Counted from the first letter of the stretch, positions 47,930-61,183 are shown. The stretch is DNA of 64,000 bases from Gossypium raimondii (GCF_025698545.1 NC_068571.1:46409733-46473732); one strand, 5' to 3'. Program-made: numbers and translations. Notes: generated by a model from the sequence alone, not told the origin.

Positions 47930-48365
47930 TTAACTCTATCTAATTCGATTCAAAACTCAACAGCATTTACAAAAGAATTATCTAAACCCATTTAGGTTGG
48001 TTTCTATTATTTTAATATTTAATAATTTAATAATTTTTTATATAATAATCTTAACATTATTTTAATGTTTATATTATAATAGTATTATATATTTAGTGTA
48101 TATTTATTTTTTAATGTGTTCTAAATTACATAATATATAAAACTAACATAATATAAAATATTATAAACTTAAAAATGGGTTGGGCCAGGCCGAACTCAAG
48201 CCTTGAATGTTCAAGCCCGAGCCCGACCCATATTTTAAACGAGTCTAATTTTTTTGCCTAAGCCTATTTTTCGGACTTAATATTTTTATCTAAACCCTCC
48301 CAAATTTCGGGCGAATCTTCGGACCTGAGCAGATAATCCAGCCCATAAACAGGTCTAATGACAAC
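47930..48365. mobile_element. Degenerate GGCC-rich MITE-like fragment
   Basis: The right end on the minus strand reads TTAGACCTGTTTATGGGCTG, similar to the 27412 and 37480 elements. The body has GGGTTGGGCCAGGCCGAACT, CAAGCCCGAGCCCGACCC and an AT-rich middle. The left border is unclear. It lies about 20 bp beyond the distal telo-box of RACK1. Confidence 0.5.
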
Positions 48366-48779
48366 ACTATATAACTAAAACACAAGACCCACGATGTATA
48401 ATGGACTTAAACTTTAGCACTTAAAAGAATCTAGAACCGGCAACAATCCTAATTCTTCATTTAGTTTTTATACTTCGACAAAATTTGATATTTGGTTCTT
48501 GTATTCTAAAATTAAAAATTCAATCCTCATTTTTTTATTTGAAAATATCAGTCTAATTATTAAAATTGCAAGAATTCTATAAAAAAAACTTTAATTTAAA
48601 ATTTTGATTGGGCTATGCGACATATGAAACTTGCCATAAAAGAATCATGAAAGTTCCTATATTCGAGTTGGATTGTCTTTCGCCCATTTACTTAAAAATA
48701 AACAAATTAGTCATTGTATGTTATAAAAAAGTGCAACTTGGCTCTTATGTTAAAAATTCCATCATTTGTGCTACTAGGT
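48366..48779. other. AT-rich repeat-like stretch
   Basis: Phrasing such as TAAACAAATTAGTCATTGTA and GTTAAAAATTCCATCATTTG is typical of short dispersed plant repeats. No clear ends and no gene; the 61-codon frame at 48608 is part of it. Confidence 0.35.
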
Positions 48780-49766
48780 TGTGCATGTTTTAGGTTATGT
48801 ATGTATGTGAATGAATGTAATTAATTATTTTATTATATATATGATAAAGTAATTTAATCAAAGTTCTGATTTCTAGATATTAGATTAGGTGTAATTTTAG
48901 GTTTTAATAAATTTTGAGATATGTAATTAGATCATGGATTATCAACTTTACTTTACGTAGGTTTTATTTTATTTTTTAGAATTATTCATGTGAGCCAGAA
49001 ATGGACTTAAGGTTTTTTAATCTAATTTTTCGGTGAAACACAGAGAACCGAGACATATCCAAAATCGATCAAGATAACGCAAACCCAACCCAACCAATAG
49101 GAAAAAGATTAATTGTGGGTTGACCACTACTGATCGATGGCAGTGACGGTGGCATCAGTGGCGACAACAATGACCCGTGGTGGTTATGACGATTCGATAG
49201 TAGATCCTTTTGATTATTTTTCTAGTCTTTTGGATTTTGAGAAACCCAAACCAAGAGATTTGGCTTTCACCATAAGACCCAAAGATAGCATGATGATATT
49301 TAAAGTGACTAAAAAAATGAGTTCATGCATATGCATGACAAGCATGTCATATAGTTGAGGAAAAGAATGTCACGTATACTTGTCATGACATTTTAATCAT
49401 TCATGATTGAATCCAAAAATAAAAACCTTGCATGTTTTCTAAAAGATTGTGTGGGAGAAGGTCTCTAAACAAGACCTCCGGCTTCCATCAATGGTCTCTT
49501 GTGATGACATGATAATTTGTCGGTCCTGAAGTAAGTATTATCATGTGGATTTCACCGAGGAGATTTCCAAGGAGATTTCCTTAAAAGAGATAACTATTGT
49601 AATAGCATATGATAATTTGTCAAGTCTTAAGGTAGGTATTATCATGTGGAATTCACTAAGAAAGTTTTTTTCTTTTTTTGTCACGAAGATCTACTTAAGT
49701 TAGAATGATGACCAAACGAGAAATGATTACTAGTACATGTGAATACCTAAGGAATTATGTTAACGT
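48780..49766 (+). repeat. Copia internal leader fragment (older element, 5' truncated)
   Basis: 48783-49160 aligns in order with 54310-54690, the region just after the primer binding site of the other copia copy. Shared blocks are GCATGTTTTAGG, ATGATAAAGTAATTTAAT, TTAGATCATGGATTATCA and GTGAGCCAGAAAT. The stretch to 49766 is probably the rest of the untranslated leader. The 73-codon frame at 49137 is not a gene. Confidence 0.65.
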
Positions 49767-49771
49767 ATTAA

Positions 49772-51794
49772 TGCTGGAAAAAATTTAGTTTAAAAACAAT
49801 TTTTTGTTACAGCGAAAAATTAAAAATTTGATATCCAAGCCGGTTTGTGATATTTATAGCGATAAACTTTTCTAGAAAAGTACATGTGTTTTGTACGAAA
49901 CAAATCCTAGGCTTTCCCGAATTTTAACCAAACAACCTTCTCCACTATTTTCGTACCACAAATCGCTTCAAGTGTGGGCTCGAACAATTATGAATCAAAC
50001 ACATAACCAAAAACAATTTTCTTACTTCGAGTAGGAAAGCAAATATTTCTCTTAATAGAAACTGGTAGAATTGTTATTCCTAGAAAATAAAATTTATACT
50101 TAGAAAATAAATTCCCACTATTTTCGAACAATATCTCAAAGTTGTGTTTTTTTAGCCCTACCAATGTCATCTATTTATATAGAGAGATAGAAGAATCTCG
50201 GTTGAATTAGTAGAAAGAAATAATATTTATCTAATAGAAAAACTAGCCTCCTAGATCTACTAGGAGTGAGGTTTCTGGCCTTTCTTGTATTTGGTCAAAT
50301 TATATTTGCTTTTTGGATTTTTAACCTAGCACTTTATAATTTAATCTAACACAATACATGTTTTCTATTTCCCAAAATAAATTTTATTTATTAAATTAAT
50401 TTAATTAGATAAATTAATTTTCCAATTAAGTAATTTTCTCAACCCAATTCTAATTACATTAAAGTCATGGCAATTTTATCGTAAAAGAATCTATGAGAAA
50501 ATATATTTAATTTTCAATAGATTCACAACGACCAATTAATTTAATTCTATTTTCGAACTTCAATTATTTAATTAAATAATATTTTGAAAAACTTAAATTA
50601 ATTCTTAGGTAATTTCCATACTTAGTAAGAAACCACATTCATTTCCAAATGTAACTCATTTCTCCAACTTTATCATTTCAATCCATTTACGTTCATTTGA
50701 TTCTACATGCAATTCATTTTTGGTTTCAACAAGCTAGCGAAGGGGCTGATTGAACATATATAATTAGGGATCAAATGATTTATACTTAAGTTCCAACTTT
50801 TTTCCTATTAATTATAAACTCATTTAGTCACGAAGTCATTCCACTATAGTATCATGACTAAGCTCTCCTTAATTACATACCATTACGAAAGCTACTCGAT
50901 CAGTGTTCGCCCAATGACCATGTCATAAGTGTGTTACCATCATAAGTTATCTTTAATCTCTTTGAGATAATTCTATTCTCCTAATATGATTATATTTTAT
51001 CTTATGATAACCATTACATCATCCTTCATAAAAATCAATTACTACCAAATAGTAATTAAGTCATTTATCACAAAGATAAACGACCTATGAGTACATTTAC
51101 TTTTCATCTATCATGTAATGTCAATGAAAGGATACCATTTACCCATTTCTTGGGTTATGAATTTCACTATTGTGAATGATACTACATATTGCAGAAGTCA
51201 TATACCCAACGCACTAGCTTTCAGTTCCTTATTTATTTGAACTCAAACTTTTACTTAAATCAAAGTATATGAGTCAGACATATATAGTCCATCGTCCACT
51301 CAAGATTAAGATGTGCCACTTTACAAACATCACAAGTGAATAAATCCATAAACGGATTCAGGATCTATTCTTCTTCGGTCATGTCCGATGTACTGCTAGT
51401 CCAGTCAACCACATATATGTCTCTATCTTTTATGAGTCATTTGCTCTGACGCCCAAAAAAAACATCTTCCCAATTGGACCTGATAAACAGAATATTATTC
51501 TTTCAATCTATTTTCTTATTTCCGATTAGACTAAGGACATGTTTAGGTTAATCTACTTATATAAGTTGTCTTTTCGTATTATGGTCCGACCACATAATAT
51601 CGCTTAGTATTAATTAAACATTAAATAACTAGTGAGTCAATATTTACTTCCATTTGGCTTTGCGTGCAAAAATCATTAATGATAATATATAAAGGTTATT
51701 AATGTAATTCATAGATAATTTTATTAAATTAATTTGTTCAAAAAATACAAGTGTATATAGACAAAATATTACATTAAAGGAACCATATCCAATA
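49772..51794 (-). mobile_element. Solo LTR of a Ty1/copia element, 2.0 kb, with 5-bp TSD
   Basis: Read on the minus strand it starts TATTGGATATGGTTCC at 51794 and ends AATTTTTTCCAGCA at 49772. It aligns along its whole length with the plus-oriented LTR at 52308-54205. ATTAA flanks it on both sides (49767-49771 and 51795-51799). No PBS or internal sequence follows its 3' end, so it is a solo LTR left by recombination between the two LTRs of a full element. Confidence 0.85.
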
Positions 51795-51799
51795 ATTAA

Positions 51800-52307
51800 T
51801 TGGATGAAAATCCATGTTCTTACTAGTTGATTAATATTGCCCCAAGATTACTTAATTCAATGGGTGTAGAAATTATCATTGCAACGATTTATAAATGTTT
51901 TTTAAGGTGTAATGTAAGACGCATGCATCATCTTAATGCATATTGAATGTCGCAAAAGTTTTTCAAAATATTTGTTTAACACAAAGATATTAATAAATGA
52001 ACGTTTTTTTAATTTCTATTAAAAATGACACCAAATCATTTATTGAATATCCTTTTTGAGAACAAATTTGAATGGAAATAACTATAAGGAGTGGAAAATG
52101 AACCTCGTGATTGTCCTAAGCTATGAGAAACTCAATACGGTTCTTGATGATAATTGCCCTTCGACCAACCAAGTTAAGGCTAGAAATTGCTGGAAAGAAT
52201 CTAATGATATAGCTCGTTACTATATGTTGGCAAACATGACCAATACTCTTTATAAGCAACCAGAGAGTTGTGATTCTGCCAAAGCGATATTAGACATATT
52301 AAAGGAT
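51800..52307 (+). pseudogene. Copia gag N-terminal fragment (UBN2-type), cut by a later LTR
   Basis: The frame from about 52056 reads NLNGNNYKEWKMNLVIVLSY, then EKLNTVLDDNCPSTNQVKAR and YMLANMTNTLYKQPESCDSA, ending ILDILKD at 52307. This is the start of a plant Ty1/copia gag. It stops exactly where the LTR at 52308 begins. 51800-52050 is leader-like DNA. It probably belongs to the same older element as 48780-49766. Confidence 0.8.
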
Positions 52308-54205
52308 TGTTGGATCTGGTGCCTTGAGTGTAGTATATTTGTTTATAAACTTGTAATTTTTTCGAACAAATTGGTTAATAATACAATTCATGGATTACAT
52401 TAATATACTTTGTATAATTTTCCTTATGTGATTTTTGCATGTAAAGCAAAATAGAAACAAAAATTGGCTCACTGTCATCTAATGTTTAAACTAATACTAA
52501 GCGATATTACGTGGTCGGATTGTAATATGGAAAGAAAGCTTATATTAGTAGACGAACCTAAACATGTCCTTAATCTAATCGAAAATGAGCAAACTGATTG
52601 AAAGATTAATATGTCGTCTATCAAGTCCAATTGGGTACATACCTTATCTTGGGCATCAGAGCAAATGACTCCTAAAAAATAGAGACATAGATGTGATTGA
52701 CTAGACTGACAGTAATTGGATTGGACCCAAGAAGAATAGATCATGAATTCGTTTATGGATTTAGTCACTTGTTCCGTTAAAGGTGTAACATACCTAAATC
52801 TTGAGTGGATGACAGACTATGTATGTGTGACTCGCATACTTTAATATAAGTACAAGCTTGAGTTCGAATAGATAAGGAACCAAAAGCTGGTGTGTTGGGT
52901 GTGCGACTTCTGCAGTATGTAACATCATTCACAACAGTGGAATTCATAGCCCGAGACATGGGTAAATGATATCCTCTCATTGGCATTACATGGTTGATGA
53001 AAAGTAAATGTGGCCACGGATCTTTCGTATTTGTGATGAATGATTTGATTACTATTTGATAGTAATTTATTTTTCATGAAGGAAGTTGTAATGGTTACCA
53101 TAAGATAAAATAAGATCATATTAGGAGAATGAATTTATCCCAAAGAGATTAAGGATATTCTACGAAGGTAACACACTTATGACAAGGTCATTGGACGAGC
53201 ACTAATCGAGTTACTTTCGTTGAAACTAGAAATGAGCTACATGTTTAATCAAATGAACATAAATGGATAGAAATGACAAAAATAGAGAAATGAGAAACAT
53301 TTGAAAATCAATATGGTTTTCTCCAAAATGAAAATGACTTGGAAATGAATTTATGGTTTTTGAATTAAATGAAGTTCGAAAATAGAAATAAATCATTTGG
53401 TCGTAGTAAATCCATTGAATGTAAAAATATTAAATATATTTTTCATAGATTCTTTTACGGTAAAATCGTCATGATTTTAATGCAATTAAAATTGGGTTGA
53501 GAAAATTATTTAATTGAGAAACTAATTTATTTAAGTTGTTTATTTTGAGAAATAGAAAAACAAATATCGGGTTGGATCAAATTATAAAATACTAGGTTAA
53601 AACTCCAGGAAGTACTTGTAATTGGACCTGATATTGGAGAGGCCCAAAAACCTATTATGTTTAAAGAGAGGGATGACAAACCCTAGTTTGTTTAACTAGG
53701 GTTTCCGCCCTACCTAATCCTAGTTAGACTAAAAGTTCATTTTTCTATTTAAATAGACTTCTACAACTCAACAAGGGTTTTAGCTCTTCTCCCTATAAAT
53801 AAATGATATTGGTAGCGCTAAACACATAACTTTGAGATATTGTTATTCTGCCCAAAAATAGTGAGAGTTTATTCTCTAAGTATAAATTCTATTTTTCGGA
53901 ATAATAATTCTGTCAGTTTCTATTGAAAGAAGTTTTGCTTTCACACTGAAAGTAAAGTAAACTATTTTTGGTTGTGTTTGATTCAAATCGTTCGAGCCCA
54001 TTCTCGAAGTAGTTCATAGTACAAGAATAACAAAGAATGTCATTCGGTTGAAATTTGGAAACAACAAGGATCCGTTTAGCCGAAAACATAGGTGTGGTTT
54101 CGGTAAAATGTTTATTGCTATAAATATCACAAATCGGCTTGGTTTTAAAAAATTTTATTTTTCGCTATATAAGAAAGTCGTTTTCAAATTGAATTTTTTC
54201 TAATA
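52308..54205 (+). mobile_element. Copia 5' LTR, plus orientation
   Basis: Starts TGTTGGATCTGGTGCCTTGA and ends GAATTTTTTCTAATA, immediately before a primer binding site. It matches the solo LTR at 49772-51794 along its length, in inverted orientation. The 5 bp before it are AGGAT. The terminal dinucleotide is TA rather than CA. No 3' LTR partner of this copy is found before the window end, so the element is truncated or scrambled. Confidence 0.85.
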
Positions 54206-54207
54206 AT

Positions 54208-54218
54208 TGGTATCAGAG
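54208..54218 (+). other. Primer binding site (tRNA-Met type) of the copia copy
   Basis: TGGTATCAGAG, the usual plant Ty1/copia initiator-tRNA-Met complement, two bases after the LTR end. Confidence 0.85.
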
Positions 54219-55850
54219 TGTTAAGTTTTGCTATGTTTACAGTATAAATTGAGACCAAAATTCTCTCTTCTTCGTGTGTGATTAATTTTGATAAGATGTG
54301 ATATTATTGTTATTGTATGCATGTTTAGGGAATATATGTGAATGAACGTATGATATTATTTTATTGTTATGTATGATAAAGTAATTTTATTAAAATTGTG
54401 ATTCCTAGAAAATTAAATGTAATTTTATTAATTTCTCGGGCATGTATAAATTAGATCATGAACTATCATCTCCACGCAGAGCTTAATTTTATTATTTTAG
54501 AATAAAATATGTAAGCCGAAAAATAAACATAGGATTTTTGTAACCTATAATTTTTTGACGGAACTCGAAGAACTATGATGCATCCAGACCAATCGATACG
54601 ATGCAAATTCGACCCGGCCAAACCAGCAAGAAACTGGCGGTGGTTCGGCACCAAGAGGTTGACAGTGATCCGACGATGATATGCGACGTTAAGGTTCAAT
54701 CACTTGCACAAGATTGAAGCATATTCAAGAGAAAATGAACTTGATTGTACAATAGTTCGTGACAAACGGATGTAATAAGCTTAAAAGAGACATGATCGAG
54801 CTTAAAAAAATCACGAATTCAATTATTTGAAGTCTTGGTTAAAAATCGAAAATCGTGGGTGCTAACATGCTTGGGATAATTTATTGAGCGTCAATGATTG
54901 ATTCAACATGCGTGAATAGGGAGAAATTAATTCAATTCAATCAATCCACTAAAGTTGCCAATTTTTTACTCTAGAAAATTAGTTGAATTGAGACACATTT
55001 TTGGATGGAATCCAAGTATTTTTGGATCAAGATGTCCTGTGACCGATGAAAGATCTATCTCTTCTCTTCAAAATGCACTTTGAATCACCCGATTTCAAGT
55101 TTTAGAGCTCAAGTTATGACAATTTTAGTGAAGACTACGCAAGCGAAAATTTTTGAACAGAATTATTACGAGAATTACTAGTTTTTTGTTTTGATTCGTG
55201 TTTAAATCATATTGATTTCAAATTTAAGGCTTAATTTTGATTATGTATTAACCCAATATTGTATTTATTAATTTTATATTTTTATATTTATTTATTCTAA
55301 ATTTTAGGATATTTTAAGTATTTTAAATTGTTTAAAAGTTTTATATTTCTTAGTTAGCAAGAAAGTTTAGTTAAACTAGAAATACTTCTTGTTTAGCCAG
55401 ATTAGAAATTTAATTAAATTGTAAGTTTGTTTTTAACTATTCATTAGTTAAGGCAATTTTGATTATTTTAATAAAGCACTCTTTGGAGTATTTTATTTTG
55501 CAAGATTCAATTTTTGTTTTTATTTAAAATATTCTTTTTATTTAATCATATTCAATATTTTGGGGGAAGTTTTTCACACTTCAGGTTGCCAAGAACTCGT
55601 TTTTGGAGAGTTAGTTAAAACTGTTGATTAAATCTGTCAAGAATATTTTTCGAAGGGCTCAATCGAATATTTATTTATCTATCCATCTCCATCGATTTAT
55701 CTATTCCATTTTCTACCTTTAGTTTTTGTTTCCTTTATTTACTTATTGTTTTTATTTCATTTGTCCATTATCATTCAATTAATCATCTTTTTTGTTAAAT
55801 ATTTCAAGTTCTAAGCATCTAGCTTGTTGCCCAAATTTAGGGTTTGGTCT
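54219..55850 (+). repeat. Copia leader and unassigned retroelement DNA
   Basis: 54219-54720 is the leader that matches 48780-49160. From 54721 to about 55850 there is no open frame and no match elsewhere in the window; it may be leader, or another insertion. The 77-codon minus-strand frame at 54466-54699 is chance. Confidence 0.5.
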
Positions 55851-58340
55851 AGAGCATCCCAAGTAAAAAAAAAACCGTCTTCTAAAGCTCGAAACAACTT
55901 CAAATCATCTTGTGACTTTTGGGACTTGCGTGTGAGAATTGAGTTGAGATGAATTGGATAATTTAGGTTGTCGACTATAAGTGAGAAGAGGTTGAGTTAA
56001 GTTAGGTGGATGTGGTTGGTTGAAGTAAGAGGGAGAAGATGTACCTGAAGTCGATTGACACAACTATTGTTTAGTAGGCAACGAAGAACCTTGTGCAATG
56101 AGTGTTGGGGAAGCTAATGGTTGTGGATTGTCAATGATAATCAGTGCTAGATATATAAAGAGTCTAGTGATATATGAGGAAGATTTGGTGTGCTTTTGGT
56201 AGCTAAAAGTGTGCACCAATCAATATTTGATTGAAATTGGAAAAAAAATAGTTGCAAAAGAAAAATTATCTTCAAATAATTGAACATCATGAGACAATTT
56301 TTGGAGGTGGCCGGGTCAAAGCAATAATTACAATGGTAAGTTCAGGAGAAACCTAAATATACAAAAGGTTTTCTGTGTGGTTGTAATTTATTTTGTGTAT
56401 GATTTTAGCCATGAATATCAAAGACACCATAAAACTCGTAAGTTTGTGTAAAGTGAGTTCTTCTATAAATAGTTTTTTTTTATATGGTGAGTCATTTTGA
56501 AGGTTTGGGGTAAGAAGATGATTAATCAAATATACAACATGATGACAGGTAAAACTACAAAAATCAGACAGAAGAGAAACTTGGTTTTAAGAGGGTTTTT
56601 GTTGTTTCTAGGATGTGACAATGTTATCATTCAACTATAGCAACTCTTTGTGGCATGTATGGAGGTGATAATAAATGTTCTACATCATGAGACTAAAAAT
56701 AAAGGTCAAGACTTTGAAACTCCCTTTCACCATCGGTATAAAAAGATAAAACTTTTGTTTTGAATTTTTTTTTCTACCGAAGGATGAAATTTGTAAAAAA
56801 ATTGACTAAACTTCATTTTTTATTTTTGAGTGTTTATAACCAAATATATTTGTTTATCAACCAAAAAGCACAGGAGATGGTCCCATAAATCGCAAAAAAA
56901 TCATTTGAGAGATTGACCATTTTGTAATGTATTTTGATAAAAATGTAAATTTATGACTTTTATTTGAGGAGCAAACATTACAAAAATAATTCTTTTTTAT
57001 GTAGATAAGTGTAAAGAATTTTTATTTAAAATGAAAAAAAGTGTGAGAATTGGGTCACTCAGTCTTTAATTCCAAAGGGAAATGGAGCTCTTGTTTGTAG
57101 CAAAATATTACCTAGGAGGGGTAAAGTTAGGCTACATATAGTGTCCATTGTTACTTGGATGGGCATCAATTGCATTCTTGAAATTAGATACTTCACCAAA
57201 AAATGAAATGGAAAAAAAAAATTAATTTATGTTTGGTTCTTCTTACAAAATTAGGAAACAAAAACGAGAGACTGTTTAATTGAAGGTGCATATGTTGCTA
57301 AGTTTAAAAGAAGAATTAATGGTTGCACATTAGTAGTACCAATGTGGTGAATAGGAATAATATTATCATCTCTTATAGTATTTTCTTCATTGCCTTTATA
57401 TTCATTAGCATTGTCAAGAGATTAAAGATCCGCAGTGAGATGATGAGAAGTGCCAATATCTAGAATCTAAGATGCAGCACATTGTGCATTGTGAGATGCA
57501 AAATTGGCTTTGGCATCCTAATGATTATAAGGCTTGGAGCGATACACAATATAGTTTGACCATATTTATCACAAATTATTGGGAACTTGTGTGCGGCAAG
57601 GAACTTGTTGAGGATGAAAAAATTATGGTGATAAAAGTTTGAGCAAATTGTTGCGACGAGTATTGTGAGAATATTGAGAAGGATTGGTATTGTGTTGTAA
57701 AATGATGGCACTGATAGGAGAAGACATTTATTTCTCCTATTGTTGGAGAAGAGTTCATCATTAAGAAGTTTTTGAAAAAGTTATTCATATTTGATTGGTG
57801 TTGAATGGGTTCAAATATTAGCAGAAACTTTTCGATATTCTAGACCTATACCACTATTATCGGTAAGAGCTAACTCATTTGTGATGATCGTAATTTTTAT
57901 AGATATTCTACAACACTCTTGGCTTACTTTGTAACTTTAATAAGTTGATCACTGAAGTTGTAGATTCGTATGCGACTTTTGTTTGCATATAGAGTATATA
58001 AAAGAGCCCATGCTTTTTGTAGAGTATCAAGCAACAACAATTGTCGAGGCAATTGGGCTATCAACAGAAGCTATCATGGCTTGCGGGATGAATCGATCTT
58101 GACAAAATCAAATGCGGTAAACAAGATTTGTTTCGGTGGTTTATTGCCTTCAACATGTTTTAGTGGAGCGAGTTTGATGCCATCAAGGTGGCCTTGGAGA
58201 TCATGTCCATCAAACATGGTAAACTACGCTTTTCAATTCGTAAAGTTGAAACTACCGAGAAGCTTAAGAAGTAATAGGGAAGTTGGTTTGAATTGGACAA
58301 TTTGAATAGTTGTAGACTGGTAGTAGTTGCGTCAAACTTC
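55850..58340 (-). pseudogene. Ty1/copia gag-pol remnant, many frameshifts
   Basis: Reading down the minus strand: gag-like words near 58330-58090 (DLQGHLDGIKLAP, KPPKQILFTAF), a worn CCHC region with KYGQT near 57560, then DAKANFASHNAQCAA and ILDIGTSHHLTADL near 57480-57440 (protease DTG box worn to DIG). Integrase-core words follow near 56740-56630 (YTDGEREF, SPPYMP, QRVAIVE), then TKLRVLWCL-like and HVQLFEDNFSFAT-like tails near 56260. Frame changes and stops are frequent. RT and RNase H are absent. The order and strand fit one old 3'-truncated element, unrelated in orientation to the plus copies just before it. Confidence 0.75.
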
Positions 58341-58803
58341 AAAAGGGAGATAAAAATGATAGACTAAAGCTCATATCATTAATATTTATGAACCATGCAT
58401 AAAGAACGGATTAACATTTATGTTGTTGTAAGATGACAGAAAGGGAAAGAATAATTCTGGAATCATTGATAATGTAAAGATACAAAAATTGCGGCAAAAC
58501 AAGTTAGCATTCATGACATGCATATACACATGACGCCTAAGTTGCAAAAAACACAGTTTCAACTCTCTAAACATAGACGTATAGAATCAAGCCAGCAGCT
58601 CCTCCGCTTCAAATGTGTCACCTGAAGGGCCCCTATATACAGAAGCAGTTAAAAATAGTCTACGACCCATTCAAGCTTTTTGCCTAAAAATATTATCTTT
58701 GGAAAGGAACATCTCAAATAATTAATTGTCATCCTCCCACTATCTAAACTATCTTAAAAGCTTTTTGACATTTCACTATCGGAACAACATAGCTGGCCAG
58801 CTA
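58341..58803. other. 3' flank of the REVEILLE gene
   Basis: AT-rich region between the copia remnant and the RVE stop codon, likely containing the RVE 3' UTR. Nothing else seen. Confidence 0.5.
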
Positions 58804-61183
58804 CTATGAGCATACTCGGGCTCTGTGTGTCTCCTGCCCTTCAGACACAACAGATGATGTCATATCTCTTTCTGCTAAACATCTTTTGTATGGCACAAAC
58901 CCCTTAGTACATCTTTGGGGAGACATTTTTCCCTCAAGACAAGGATGTTGGCTTTCGGAATCAATGCAGTCCGAAACCCTCCTACTTACATGACTAACTG
59001 AACCAGTATTTGAACCACTACAGGATCCTTCATTTAGAATTTCTTTCTCTTTCATCCTCTCTCCAACACTAGAATCCGAGCGGTTTTGATTAAATGAAGT
59101 AATGTAACAAAAGGGTACACCTTGGTAAAAGGCCCACCATGGCAGAGGAGCATCACTGGTAGATAAGTTAGCTCTAGAAGGCATTGCATTCCAATTATCA
59201 ATAACTGTACCGTGTGACAAACTCGTGTCTAAGTGTGTTGAAGGAAATGCCTGAACTAGCATTTTATTGACAGCATCAACATCATCTCGACTGGTCTTAG
59301 ATGTTTGTGACTCAAAATTTTCTGCACTTATGGAAGGTTTAGGGGAATCTTTCACCTGAACTGTTTTCCCGAAAAGCTTAATACTAGTGGAAGGTATAAC
59401 AGGTGCTGCATTGCCTTCACCAAAAACAAAGTCCTTGAAATCTGCATTGAGGTTCTGGATCATACATGAAAGAAAAAGAAATTAGAGTCATAAAGGTTAG
59501 CAATAGTAGTTTACAAAATAAAGGCAGAGATTTAACACCATAATTTTACCATGGACAGAATGTTCTCCGCATCTGATTGACCAAATATTTTCACAGATGA
59601 CAAAGAGCGTTTCTCTTCCTCAGCAGCCAAGTTAGAGGTTGCATAGTCAGTTTCCTTTTCAACAGGGGATGTATTGATTGACTGCAAATTTGTAGTACAA
59701 GAAGTTGGGGAAGAACATCCTTTCTGTTGCTCCAAGGCAGAAGACCCCATTGCGTCAGATAAAACTGAGGTTGGTGATTTGTTATCTTGCTCTCTGAAAA
59801 ATTGGTTAGGGGATGGAGATCTCTCTGGTTGAGATGATGGTGATTTTCCTTTGACCAAATCGACAGATTTGCGGGGATATGGATGTACTGGCTTTCTTTT
59901 AGGACGAGGAGGCGGTATCACTATTGGTTTAATGGAACCATCAAAGCCACCATTTGACTCTCGGACAACCTAGAACAACAATCAGAAAGTATGCATATGA
60001 GAAACAGACTGACTAGAACCTGCCTATGACTATACACATTGCAAGGTAATAAAACATACAATGCATTTTCTTAATGAAGTAAATCTTGGTAATAAAAGAT
60101 ATAATACATTTACTTAATCAAGGAAATCTTGTAATGAACTCAAAGCAATGAACCTTAGAGAAAAACTTTTGAGCATGGCTTCGAATTTGAACTGCAGATT
60201 TAGTGCCTACATGCTCTGCATGAAAATAAGAGAAACTTAAACTGTTCAAACCATAGTGAACATGGCAAAGATAAGTAAATCAGTTCAACTCATTGTGCAC
60301 TTACCTTCTATTTGACGCCAGCCACGACCATACAACCTTAAAGCTTCAAGAAACCTCTCATGCTCTTCCTCAGTCCATTTCTCCCTCTGTTTAGTTATAG
60401 TGTAGGGTTTTCTAGCCTATTTTAACAGGAAAGAAATAAACGTGAGATATGAGCATATAGCCATGAAAAGATTAACAATAATATGTTGGAAGCAGTCTTG
60501 AAAGGAAAGTATAATTAAACAGGTAACATGAAGAATGGAACCTTGGGTGTGTGATCATGATTAAATGTGTATAACTCCTGCAACTGGTTCAATGTCTTAG
60601 ATTGGGGACATATGCCAGATTTAAAAGCATTGGGCGATGTTTTGTCTTCAATTTGGTCCTACATCAGAATTTCCAATAGCAATTAAACAAGGAAAGATCT
60701 CACTTTCAAGTAACAACTGTTTGTACTAAAACCTATGATAATTCACATTAAACCATATTCACTTCCACAAAGATATATTTACGCATAAGAAGAAAACACA
60801 CCATTCAAAAGAACAGGAAAAGCATGTGATTCCAAAACTTGCAATAATCCATACCGAAGTTAAGCAATCACATTGATGACAACTAATTACACCTGAGAAG
60901 AGCATTTGGCTCAAAGCAATGGATTTGAATCCTCCACCATCCCATTCCCAATATAAAAAACAAGTCTTAATATGCAAATCTATCTAGGATTGAAAAGATA
61001 AAAGAGGAAAATTCCACCGATTTCAGTTTACCCTGCAAACCAAATTATACTTAAGGATTTACACTGCAAATTGTACCGTCTTATCCAATTAATCAACTAG
61101 AGTCCATAATACAAAACACTGGGCAAGTAGAAGCCAGATAAACAACAAAACAGGTTTCTGTTTCTATATACCTGAGTATCCAT
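58804..61183 (-). CDS. RVE1: REVEILLE-type single-MYB (SHAQKYF/SHAQKFF) transcription factor
   Basis: Six exons on the minus strand: 61183-61172, 60658-60542, 60416-60305, 60215-60154, 59969-59550 and 59454-58804, all GT-AG, total 1374 nt (457 residues). The first exon codes only MDTQ. The MYB domain (about residues 44-105) reads [20 protein letters not shown], then [20 protein letters not shown] and [12 protein letters not shown] proline-rich [20 protein letters not shown] block follows, then LFGKTVQV and a C-terminal [14 protein letters not shown] motif. These identify the CCA1/LHY/REVEILLE family, clade of RVE1/RVE2/RVE7. Such proteins bind the evening element and link the circadian clock to auxin and seedling growth. 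Which RVE it is cannot be fixed by eye; RVE1 or RVE7 are the best guesses. Confidence 0.9.

Noticed and set aside
49137..49358. 73-codon frame starting MAVTVASVATTM
   Set aside because: It overlaps a copia leader that is non-coding in the second copy at 54600-54700; the frame is not shared.
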